A DNA stretch of 44,321 nt from Lachnospiraceae bacterium (GTDB taxonomy: Bacteria > Bacillota > Clostridia > Lachnospirales > Lachnospiraceae): assembly GCA_016283755.1 (NCBI GenBank), contig JAEENO010000033.1:1-44321 (forward strand), read 5' to 3'. Position numbers and translations under genes: made by a program. The notes under the pieces were generated by a model. It was not told the DNA's origin. It made no database searches and was given only the letters and a program-made list of their open reading frames with translations. Of the stretch, positions 33,887 through 41,022 are shown one piece after another (the first letter of the stretch is position 1; each line of letters opens with the position of its first letter).

Positions 33887-34915
33887 ATGGAGTTAGCATT
33901 TGATAACTATTTTAAAAGAGAATACTCTATGCTTAGTAAACTTACAGGCCCGATAATGGTATCGTTAGATATTACACAAAAATGCAATTTAAAATGTGTT
34001 CATTGCTTCAATAATAGTGGGCGTAGTGTACCTGATGAGTTAAGTGATAAAGAGATAATAGATGTTGCGAATCAAATTGCAGAACTCCACCCACATAATG
34101 TCTGCCTATGTGGGGGAGAAACTCTGTGCCGAGAAAACATTTTTGATATAATAGGTACATTGAGAGGAAATGTAACTAAAATCAGTATGGTATCTAATGG
34201 ATATAAAATGGATTTTGAAACTGCTAAAAGACTAGTGGATTCAGGTGTTTCTCATATACAAATTAGTTTAGATGGCAAAGATTGCTATCAGCATGATACA
34301 TTTCGTGGTGTAAAAGGGTCTTTTAATAGAGCTGTAAATGCAATTAAAAATGTTAAAGTTTGTGGTGTTAATAGATTAGCAACATCACTAGTGCCTAATA
34401 AATTAAATTATAAAACTGTTGATGAATATATAGACTTATGTTATGAATTGGGGGTTAATGATGTAAGAATGATGCCTTTCTTGCCATCAGGAAGAGGTAG
34501 GAGTATAGGGAGAAATTTATTGCTGAGTAATACAGAGTATTTCTATTTTGTCGAGAAAGTGAAAAGTAAAAAGAGAGAGTATGCAAATAGAATGAATGTT
34601 GAGTGGGGTGATCCGTTAGACCATATGAGGAGAATGCCATTTAATGCGGAATATGGGTTACAAACCTATTGTATGGAAGTTAAATCGAATGGAGATATTA
34701 CGGTTACAACATACTTACCAATAGTAGTAGGAAATTGTAAGAAATACACATTAAAAACTTATTGGGATAATGGTTATGATTTAATTTGGAAAAACAAAGA
34801 AATTGTTAAATATATAGATAAAATCCAATGTATATATGATTTAGACGATTTTGAGCCAGCACCATATTCTGGAGAAAAGATAGTATTTGATATTGTTGAT
34901 GGTATCAAACCATAA
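33887..34915 (+). CDS. Radical SAM peptide-modifying enzyme (candidate epimerase)
   Basis: 342 residues. The cluster-binding motif C33-x3-C37-x2-C40 (CNLKCVHC) binds [4Fe-4S] and SAM; GGETL is the SAM-amine motif. The barrel extends to about 210. The C-terminal part (from ~260) resembles a reduced SPASM/twitch domain: YCMEVKSNGDITVTTYLPIVVGNC, where the usual cysteine after the G-x-I stretch is replaced. It lies 17 bp after the precursor with a GGGGGAG site. For an Asn-repeat, Cys-free core, the expected role is C-alpha epimerisation to D-residues, needed for a beta-helix; thioether formation is ruled out by the lack of Cys. Other C-H chemistry remains possible. Confidence 0.88.
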   Translation: MELAFDNYFKREYSMLSKLTGPIMVSLDITQKCNLKCVHCFNNSGRSVPDELSDKEIIDVANQIAELHPHNVCLCGGETLCRENIFDIIGTLRGNVTKISMVSNGYKMDFETAKRLVDSGVSHIQISLDGKDCYQHDTFRGVKGSFNRAVNAIKNVKVCGVNRLATSLVPNKLNYKTVDEYIDLCYELGVNDVRMMPFLPSGRGRSIGRNLLLSNTEYFYFVEKVKSKKREYANRMNVEWGDPLDHMRRMPFNAEYGLQTYCMEVKSNGDITVTTYLPIVVGNCKKYTLKTYWDNGYDLIWKNKEIVKYIDKIQCIYDLDDFEPAPYSGEKIVFDIVDGIKP

Positions 34916-34949
34916 ATTTTGTGCAGATAGTACAGGAGAATGACTTATT

Positions 34950-35717
34950 ATGAAATTTAGGATTAATAAAAATGATTTTAAAATAAGAGATGAACAAGAC
35001 GGGACACTGTCCTTGATGACATTATCTACGAGCCAATTAATCTATTTGAATACAACTGCTAGATTGTTAATACAACAGGAGGGTATAGTTGATTTTGAAG
35101 ATTTTTTGAAGCAACTAAAATTTGATGGTGTTGAGGAAGTAGAATTACGTAGTGACTATCAAGATTTAATATATCAGCTTGAAGCTCTTGGAATTGTGGA
35201 AATCGTTGAAGAGGAGCCGCTGACTGAACATGGTTGTATGTTGGTTGGAGAAAAAGAGTACAGAGAGGTATCTAAATTCATACTTGAAAATGGAAATAAT
35301 AAATTTAATTTTATTGATATGACTTATCCGGATAATTATAGTTTGCAAAATTTAAGAGCAAGACAGTTTAACGGAGAAGAGTTTAACATAATAAAATTGA
35401 AGGATGGTAAAATAATTGCAGATGTAATTATAGCAGTTGCTCCATTTAATACAGGGATATCTGTTGTTTCTTTTTCGGCGATTGTTATGGATAAGAGTAT
35501 AGAAGAAAATGATGTGGAAAATATTATAAAAGAATTATTAGAGTATTCGAGTGGATTGTTTGCCGATAAGTATAATAAAATTAGGTTTTACTATACTGAT
35601 GAAAAACAGGATTATATTCTAAATATATTAAAAAATATTGGTTTCAAAAAAACATGTACATTAGAAAAAGAAATTTGTAAAAATATAGATTTAACTCTAT
35701 ATGACAAAATGATGTAG
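34950..35717 (+). CDS. PqqD-like recognition domain fused to a GNAT-like acyltransferase domain
   Basis: 255 residues. Residues 1-92 look like a PqqD/RRE winged-helix leader-binding domain: beta strands with DGTLSLMTL, STSQLIYLNTTARLLIQ, then DLIYQLEALGIVEIVEE, the usual final helix and strand. Residues ~95-255 resemble a GNAT fold; the end (YILNILKNIGFKKTCTLEKEI) is the characteristic GNAT last helix-loop-strand, while the acetyl-CoA P-loop is not clear. It would bind the leader through the YxxPxI motif and might acylate the peptide or only present it. The fusion is unusual. Assignment of the GNAT half is tentative. Ribosome site CAGGAGAATG. Confidence 0.7.
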   Translation: MKFRINKNDFKIRDEQDGTLSLMTLSTSQLIYLNTTARLLIQQEGIVDFEDFLKQLKFDGVEEVELRSDYQDLIYQLEALGIVEIVEEEPLTEHGCMLVGEKEYREVSKFILENGNNKFNFIDMTYPDNYSLQNLRARQFNGEEFNIIKLKDGKIIADVIIAVAPFNTGISVVSFSAIVMDKSIEENDVENIIKELLEYSSGLFADKYNKIRFYYTDEKQDYILNILKNIGFKKTCTLEKEICKNIDLTLYDKMM

Positions 35718-35731
35718 AGGAGGTGCTTGCC

Positions 35732-37138
35732 GTGATACACATGGATGAAAAATATGTAAACAATCTTAATGATATTCTTGATAAAATAGACTACATATAT
35801 ATATTGAAAAACATTAGAGGTATATGGGATTTTACAGATCCGTGGTTTGACTTTGACGGCATGTTATCTGTTCTGGAATATTTGAAAATTCCAAATCAAG
35901 AAAGTATAAAATTATTGTATATGGGAATTCCGGCCAACTTATCTGAGTTGAGTAAAGAACTTGGGAAAGAGTCTATAGATAATATGGTTGAAAGCGGGAT
36001 TTGGTATTATGATGAAGGCTTTGTAAAAACTAATAATCTGATAGTTTTAGTTTATCAAGGAATTAAAATTCTAACAGAAATTAATCCACACTTCAATACA
36101 TGCATAAATAGAAATACAGATGTGTATATTGGTATAGATAGTCTGAGATTGGCAGAAAATATTCAATTTAAAAGGAATAGTGTTGTTTTAGATTTATGCA
36201 GTGGAACGGGGATTCAAGGATTATTAGCTGCTAGATCTGCTAAAAAAGTAATTTCAGTTGAAATCAATCCAGCTACAGTGAATGTGACTAAGTTTAATGT
36301 AGCGTTGAATGAATTAAACGATTTAATTGATGTTAGATTAGGAGATTTATATACAGTAATAAAAGTTGACGAAAAGTTTGATTTTATTTATGCAAATCCA
36401 CCTTTTATTCCAATGATAGATGATGTGGAGTACCCAATATGTGGTGCTGGAGGAGAAGATGGATTAATAGTATTAAAGCAAATAGTCGAGCAATTGGACA
36501 AACACCTTAAAGATGGAGGGCAATCTATCATTTTTTGTCAATGCATTGGCGATGCAAAGCATGTTTTTTTTAATGAGTTTCTAGAAGAGTATTCTCAAAA
36601 ATATAATTATAGAATAAATTGTGTAATCAAAGAGAGGTTACCATATGAATTTCAGTTGGAGTTACTGACAGAATTAACGGGCAAATTTAATAATAATTTT
36701 GATGAAATTAAGTTTAAAGGTAAGATGAAAGATATATATGATTCAATGGGTGCAACATATCTTTATACGCTTTTATATAAAATTTCAAAATCAAAAGGTT
36801 TTGATACAGGAGTTAGTATTTTAAATCAATCTAACCAATGGGATTTGAATAGCAAAAGCGAGTTTTTGGGCACTGTTAGTATAAGTGAAGATAAGAATAG
36901 CTTTGAGCTAAATTTGAATAAGGATAGGGTTGGATTTGTTGATTCTGAGGCAAAAGATATTATATCTTTATTATTGAAAGGATATAAAGTTGCAGAGATT
37001 GCAGATGAATTGTATGAGAAATATAAGAATGATGAAAAATATTTGAAATACAAGAAGGCAGCGTTTATTTGCTCAATATTGGATACATGTAGCAAGTTAG
37101 AACAATTAGGAGTAATTAGACAAGTGGAGGTGATTTAG
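35732..37138 (+). CDS. SAM-dependent N-methyltransferase with C-terminal PqqD-like domain (candidate Asn N-methylase)
   Basis: 468 residues. N-terminal helical/winged part (1-140), then a class I Rossmann methyltransferase: motif I LDLCSGTGIQG (153-163), acidic VISVEINP (173-180) and motif IV ANPPF (221-225). The NPP[YF] motif is the mark of enzymes that methylate planar amide or amine nitrogen (HemK/PrmC on Gln, N6-adenine). The C-terminal ~90 residues (FVDSEAKDIISLLLKGYKVA...CSKLEQLGVIRQ) look like a PqqD/RRE domain. The GTG start at 35732 fits AGGAGG (35718-35723). With the Asn-rich core, side-chain amide N-methylation is the best guess, as in polytheonamides. Confidence 0.82.
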   Translation: MIHMDEKYVNNLNDILDKIDYIYILKNIRGIWDFTDPWFDFDGMLSVLEYLKIPNQESIKLLYMGIPANLSELSKELGKESIDNMVESGIWYYDEGFVKTNNLIVLVYQGIKILTEINPHFNTCINRNTDVYIGIDSLRLAENIQFKRNSVVLDLCSGTGIQGLLAARSAKKVISVEINPATVNVTKFNVALNELNDLIDVRLGDLYTVIKVDEKFDFIYANPPFIPMIDDVEYPICGAGGEDGLIVLKQIVEQLDKHLKDGGQSIIFCQCIGDAKHVFFNEFLEEYSQKYNYRINCVIKERLPYEFQLELLTELTGKFNNNFDEIKFKGKMKDIYDSMGATYLYTLLYKISKSKGFDTGVSILNQSNQWDLNSKSEFLGTVSISEDKNSFELNLNKDRVGFVDSEAKDIISLLLKGYKVAEIADELYEKYKNDEKYLKYKKAAFICSILDTCSKLEQLGVIRQVEVI

Positions 37139-37139
37139 C

Positions 37140-37475
37140 ATGAAGTATTTCTTTATGGTCATAGATTATATCATACCGGTTTTAATGATTGTTTCATATC
37201 CATGGTGGAAAAAAATAGCTAATGGCGATATTAATAGTTATTCAGGAATGAGGACTTCTTTATCAATGAAAAATAAAGAAAATTGGAAAAGAGCAAATTT
37301 GTTATGTGGGAAATATTGTTTTAGTTTAGGGATAATTTTATTTATTTTTGTTACTTTAATGAGACATATTGAAATAGTTCCAATGGAATGGAATTCTTTA
37401 ATTGTTACATCTGTTGGTATTATCAGTATGATTGCGTTAACTATATTGGTAAATGAAAAGATTAAAAAAGAGTAG
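37140..37475 (+). CDS. SdpI-like membrane immunity protein
   Basis: 111 residues with three hydrophobic helices. The cytoplasmic loop SGMRTSLSMKNKENWKRANL (about 35-54) matches the C-terminal motif of SdpI/YfhL proteins (G-x-R-T...S...N-x-x-x-W...N). SdpI protects Bacillus from the membrane-collapsing SDP toxin. The start overlaps the end of the methyltransferase gene by spacing of one base and has a perfect GGAGGTGATT site. It implies that the cluster product attacks membranes and that the producer needs protection. Confidence 0.8.
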   Translation: MKYFFMVIDYIIPVLMIVSYPWWKKIANGDINSYSGMRTSLSMKNKENWKRANLLCGKYCFSLGIILFIFVTLMRHIEIVPMEWNSLIVTSVGIISMIALTILVNEKIKKE

Positions 37476-37487
37476 TTTTGTATTAAT

Positions 37488-37743
37488 GTGATACCACTGA
37501 TTTTTGAAGATAATTCATCAGTTGTTAAAAACACTATAGTCGCTTTGGGGGGGATTTGCTGTTTTGCTTGTGCCAATATTAATCGAAGTAAAGAGTATAT
37601 ACGGACAGTTGATTCCGGTTATAGGAATGGCTGCAAGCAGCTTTGTTGAGCGAAGCTTTGGTGAAACATTCATGGTGTGGAGTTTTTATATAATAGGTGG
37701 GATAATAATAGGAGGATTAGTAATGTGGATTAACAAAATGTAA
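37488..37743 (+). pseudogene. Frameshifted fragment of a membrane protein
   Basis: A GTG at 37488 opens a frame (IPLIFEDNSSVVKNTIVALG) that runs into a G7 tract (37547-37553) and then reads nonsense. In the -1-base frame after the tract the sequence continues as a credible two-helix membrane segment (GFAVLLVPILIEVKS... SFYIIGGIIIGGLVMWINKM) to TAA at 37741. With six G residues the frame would be continuous (~84 aa). It looks like the C-terminal part of a permease. Either a decayed gene at the cluster edge or a slippage-prone switch. Confidence 0.6.
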
Positions 37744-37770
37744 GCTTTTTTGAAAACAGTTGCATATAAT

Positions 37771-37797
37771 AAGAGCCTTGGAAATTCCAAGGCTCTT
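37771..37797. terminator. Bidirectional terminator between the island and ilvE
   Basis: AAGAGCCTTGGAA (37771-37783) and TTCCAAGGCTCTT (37785-37797), 13 bp with a single central base, T run on the plus side. It marks the right boundary of the island. Confidence 0.9.
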
Positions 37798-37820
37798 TCT
37801 TAATCCTTAAAAAGGATATA

Positions 37821-38849
37821 TTACATAATCTTATGTACCCAACCTGCAGGGCCTTCAATCTTACCTGACTGAATACCTGTTAAGGTGTCATATAACTTCT
37901 GGAGTACAGGACCCATATGATCCATACCGCTTGGTAAGCAGATTTCCTTGCCGTGATCGTTGATCTTTCCGATAGGAGAGATAACAGCAGCTGTACCGCA
38001 AAGACCTGCCTCAGCGAATTCTGAAACTTCAGAAAGGAAAACCTCTCTGTGCTCAACCTTCATACCGAGCATGTTCTCAGCTACATAGCAAAGAGAACGA
38101 CGTGTGATTGAAGGTAAGATAGAATCGGACTTAGGAGTAACCAAAGTGCCATCCTTCTTAACGAAGAGGAAGTTAGCACCACCTGTCTCCTCAACCTTTG
38201 TTCTTGTAGCAGGATCAAGGTAAAGGTTCTCAGCAAATCCCTTGTCGTGAGCATCTTCGATGTTGTAAAGGGACATAGCATAGTTAAGACCTGCCTTGAT
38301 GTGACCTGTTCCGCGAGGTGCAGCACGATCAAGATCGGATACTCTGATGCAGATTGGCTTAGCGCCACCCTTGAAGTAAGGACCTACAGGAGTTGCAAGG
38401 ATACGGAACTGATAGTTCTTAGCAGCCTTAACACCAAGTACTTCGCTTGTTGCGATCATGAAAGGACGAAGGTAAAGGGATGCGCCGGATCCGAAAGGAG
38501 GAACCCAAGCAGCATTAGCCTTAACAACTTCCTCGCAAGCCTTAACATACTTATCAACAGGGAATACAGGCATTCTTAATCTCTCGCAAGAGTTCTTCAT
38601 ACGCTCTGCGTTCATATCAGGACGGAAGCATACGATGCTGCCATCTTCTGTTGTATAAGCCTTTAAGCCTTCGAAACAAGCCTGGCAGTACTGGAAGATA
38701 CCTGCGCACTCATTTAAAGTGATGTTAGGATCTGTAATGAGCTGACCCTCATCCCAGCCCTGTCCGTCAATGTAATTAGCCACGAAACGGTAATCTGTTG
38801 GCATATAACCAAACGGAAGACTACCCCAGTCAAGATTCTTTTTTTCCAT
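37821..38849 (-). CDS. ilvE: Branched-chain amino acid aminotransferase
   Basis: 342 residues. Fold-type IV PLP enzyme that makes Leu, Ile and Val from their 2-oxo acids with glutamate as amino donor. Characteristic stretches: LDWGSLPFGYMPTDYRF start, FQYCQACFEGLKAY, LYLRPFMIATSEVLG, the PLP lysine in GTGHIKAGLNYA and EETGGANFLFV. This is the longer BCAT type (~340-360 aa), as in eukaryotes and Firmicutes. The start follows AGAGAGGATATTTACT. It is a single gene facing the island. Confidence 0.96.
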   Translation of the reverse strand: MEKKNLDWGSLPFGYMPTDYRFVANYIDGQGWDEGQLITDPNITLNECAGIFQYCQACFEGLKAYTTEDGSIVCFRPDMNAERMKNSCERLRMPVFPVDKYVKACEEVVKANAAWVPPFGSGASLYLRPFMIATSEVLGVKAAKNYQFRILATPVGPYFKGGAKPICIRVSDLDRAAPRGTGHIKAGLNYAMSLYNIEDAHDKGFAENLYLDPATRTKVEETGGANFLFVKKDGTLVTPKSDSILPSITRRSLCYVAENMLGMKVEHREVFLSEVSEFAEAGLCGTAAVISPIGKINDHGKEICLPSGMDHMGPVLQKLYDTLTGIQSGKIEGPAGWVHKIM

Positions 38850-38934
38850 AGTAAATATCCTCTCTTATATAAATATAATTATAGACAATATTAAGGACTG
38901 TTCCGATTCTCGCAACAATCCTTTATATATCTTA

Positions 38935-39513
38935 TTACAAAGAATCGGTTTTGTAAAGGTAGGAATACTGTAAATGGTCGCGTCTTATTCCGTTAACCTC
39001 CAAAACCTTGTTGGCAGTACCTTCAAGCGAGAAGCCCGCCCTTGATAAAAGCTTCTGACTTGGCCTGTTCTCAGGCAGAACAAAAGCTTCCACACGCATA
39101 AGTTCAAGAATAGGGCGTGCAATGTATAGTGCTGCCGATAGAGCCTCCAGGGCATAACCCTTATGCCACTCGGACGGTAAGAACTTATATCCTATCATCG
39201 CTGAATGAAACGGAGACTGCCTTACGAATGAAAAAGAAACCGTGCCGATAATTCTATAAGGGTCTTCTTTTTTAAATACATAGAAGCGGACAGCGCTTTT
39301 ATTAATGGCCATATTGTATTCGACCTTCAGGACACGCTGCTGGAAAGAAGTCGTATAAAAGTCCGAAGCCTTCTCGCTTTCGTATTCATCAAAAGCTGAA
39401 GAGCCCTCGTTTAAGAAGGCGAGAACGTCGTTAGCGTACTTTTCGTCCAGTATCTTAAGCAATAATCTTTCGGTCTCGTATTGCTGATGAAACCTTGTGT
39501 TGTCGTATTCCAT
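38935..39513 (-). CDS. GNAT N-acetyltransferase (RimJ/RimL type)
   Basis: 192 residues. Acetyltransferase_3-type GNAT: ETERLLLKILDEKYANDVLAFL start, acetyl-CoA-binding region YKFLPSEWHKGYALEALSA and the late helix-strand ENRPSQKLLSRAGFSLEG. Members acetylate protein N-termini or small amines. The ATG overlaps the stop of the upstream activase gene by one base, so translation is coupled; a functional link is not obvious. Confidence 0.9.
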   Translation of the reverse strand: MEYDNTRFHQQYETERLLLKILDEKYANDVLAFLNEGSSAFDEYESEKASDFYTTSFQQRVLKVEYNMAINKSAVRFYVFKKEDPYRIIGTVSFSFVRQSPFHSAMIGYKFLPSEWHKGYALEALSAALYIARPILELMRVEAFVLPENRPSQKLLSRAGFSLEGTANKVLEVNGIRRDHLQYSYLYKTDSL

Positions 39514-40208
39514 TAGTCAAGTCCTCTCAATTCCACGCAAGGTATATATTTTAGTAAAAGCTCTCGGAAAGACTCTAATTCGCCCTTTCCGTAGGCTGTA
39601 AATCCCGGTGATATAACGCGGTCAGAATCGCGGTAGCACTGTAAGAAGTAAGAAGGTGCCCCCTTAATCCATTCGCCGATTTTCTTGAAATCGTCCATGG
39701 TATGTAATTCTTTTACAACCGTGGTTCTAAATTCATAATGCGTCGAACCGGAAAGTAAGATTTCGACCGATTTATCGATTATATTAATATCAAGGTCTGC
39801 AACACCCGTTGTCATGGCGTATTTTTCCTTGGAATTCTTAATGTCCATTGCCACATAATCAACAAGCTTATCGTCAATTAATTTCTTAAGGGCAGCAGGG
39901 TTATAACCGTTTGTATCAAGCTTAACCATAAGGCCGAGCGCTTTTATACGGGTAATAAAGTCGTAAAGATCATGCTGTAACGTAGGCTCACCGCCCGTAA
40001 TACATACACCGTCAAGCATGTTCTTGTGCTTTTTAAGATAGGCTAAGACCTTATTCTCGTCTTCGCCCTCGATAGAGCCCGGATTAAGGACAAGATCGCC
40101 GTTCTGACAAAACGGGCATCTGAAGTTACAGCCGCCCGTAAAAATGGTTGATGCCACGTGCTCCGGATAGTCCAGAAGTGTCGTTTTGTTAAACCCTAAG
40201 ATTTGCAT
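39513..40208 (-). CDS. Anaerobic ribonucleotide reductase-activating protein-like radical SAM enzyme (NrdG2 type)
   Basis: 231 residues. Radical SAM activase: it begins QILGFNKTTLLDYPEHVASTIFTGGC and has the cluster motif CNFRCPFC (C-x3-C-x2-C), ITGGEPTLQ for SAM binding and VKLDTNGYNP. This matches the NrdG2 group, expected to install a glycyl radical on an anaerobic ribonucleotide reductase. No nrdD is nearby, so the partner is unproven; it may serve another glycyl-radical enzyme. Presence fits an anaerobic host. Translationally coupled to the GNAT gene. Confidence 0.9.
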   Translation of the reverse strand: MQILGFNKTTLLDYPEHVASTIFTGGCNFRCPFCQNGDLVLNPGSIEGEDENKVLAYLKKHKNMLDGVCITGGEPTLQHDLYDFITRIKALGLMVKLDTNGYNPAALKKLIDDKLVDYVAMDIKNSKEKYAMTTGVADLDINIIDKSVEILLSGSTHYEFRTTVVKELHTMDDFKKIGEWIKGAPSYFLQCYRDSDRVISPGFTAYGKGELESFRELLLKYIPCVELRGLD

Positions 40209-40295
40209 AATACTACCCCTTTAGGTATAATGGGGACATACCCATTAACATTCGTTAAGACCATTATATCACCAATAGCGGAGTTTGCATAACTA

Positions 40296-40772
40296 ATGAT
40301 TAGTAAAGACGAGAAATTTATGAAAAAAGCGCTGGCCGAGGCGAAGAAGGCATATGCCCTCGATGAAGTCCCGATAGGCTGCGTCATAGTGTGCGACGAT
40401 AAGATAATTGCGCGTGGCTATAATCGCCGCAATACTGACAAGTCTACCCTTGCGCATGCCGAGCTTATAGCGATCAAGAAAGCCACGAAAAAGCTCGGAG
40501 ACTGGAGATTAGAGGGCTGCACCATGTATATAACCCTTGAGCCATGTCAGATGTGCGCGGGTGCAATCGTACAGGCAAGAATCGACCGTGTCGTTATAGG
40601 CTCTATGAATAAGAAAGCAGGCTGTGCGGGTTCGGTTATTAACCTTCTTGATATGAAGGAGTTTAACCATCAGGTGGAATTAACGAAGGGTGTAATGGAA
40701 GAAGAATCAAGCAAGATGCTCTCCGAGTTTTTTAAGGAACTCAGGATTAAGAAGGCAGCGGCAGAAGAATAA
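40296..40772 (+). CDS. tadA: tRNA-specific adenosine deaminase
   Basis: 158 residues. Converts A34 to inosine in the wobble position of tRNA-Arg(ACG). Zinc and proton-shuttle residues H54-A55-E56 and P83-C84-x2-C87 (LEPCQMCAGA) are present, with the TadA signature GAIVQARIDRVVIG. Length is typical. It is divergent from the activase gene and directly precedes the SRP RNA gene, a conserved order in Firmicutes. Confidence 0.96.
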   Translation: MISKDEKFMKKALAEAKKAYALDEVPIGCVIVCDDKIIARGYNRRNTDKSTLAHAELIAIKKATKKLGDWRLEGCTMYITLEPCQMCAGAIVQARIDRVVIGSMNKKAGCAGSVINLLDMKEFNHQVELTKGVMEEESSKMLSEFFKELRIKKAAAEE

Positions 40773-40803
40773 TGGTATAAAAGCGCCAAGCCGTAAGATT
40801 AAA

Positions 40804-40832
40804 TTGACATTGGGGCGCGCGCGTTGTATACT
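40804..40832 (+). promoter_or_regulatory. Promoter of the SRP RNA gene
   Basis: Perfect TTGACA (40804-40809), 17-bp G+C-rich spacer, TATACT (40827-40832). Start near 40839-40845. Confidence 0.88.
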
Positions 40833-40839
40833 GTTCTTT

Positions 40840-41009
40840 GCATATGACATCTACAGATGTTATCTGGAGCGGCAGGCTTCGGGTCTTGTGCGGCGGAAAT
40901 CTCCGAACCGTGTCAGGTTGGGAACAAAGCAGCACTAAGGGGAAGCTTCCGGGTGCCACGAGGTTGCCTTGGGCCTGTCACTCGAGATAATACGTAGGTG
41001 TCTTTTTTG
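40840..41009 (+). ncRNA. ffs: Signal recognition particle RNA (4.5S/6S type)
   Basis: The Ffh-binding hairpin is seen as GTGTCAGG-TT-GGGA-AC-AAAGCAGCAC (near 40911-40937), with a GNRA-type loop and the conserved AGCAG side. The ends close the molecule: GACATCTAC (40846-40854) pairs with GTAGGTGTC (40994-41002), followed by T6 as terminator. Length is about 160 nt, intermediate between the 4.5S form and the ~270-nt Bacillus form with Alu domain. Position after tadA supports the call. Confidence 0.9.
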
Positions 41010-41022
41010 TTGGAGTATTGAC

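Noticed and set aside
37140-37743. SdpI-like gene extended through the downstream fragment
   Set aside because: The two are in the same frame, but a TAG at 37473 separates them and the second part has its own break.
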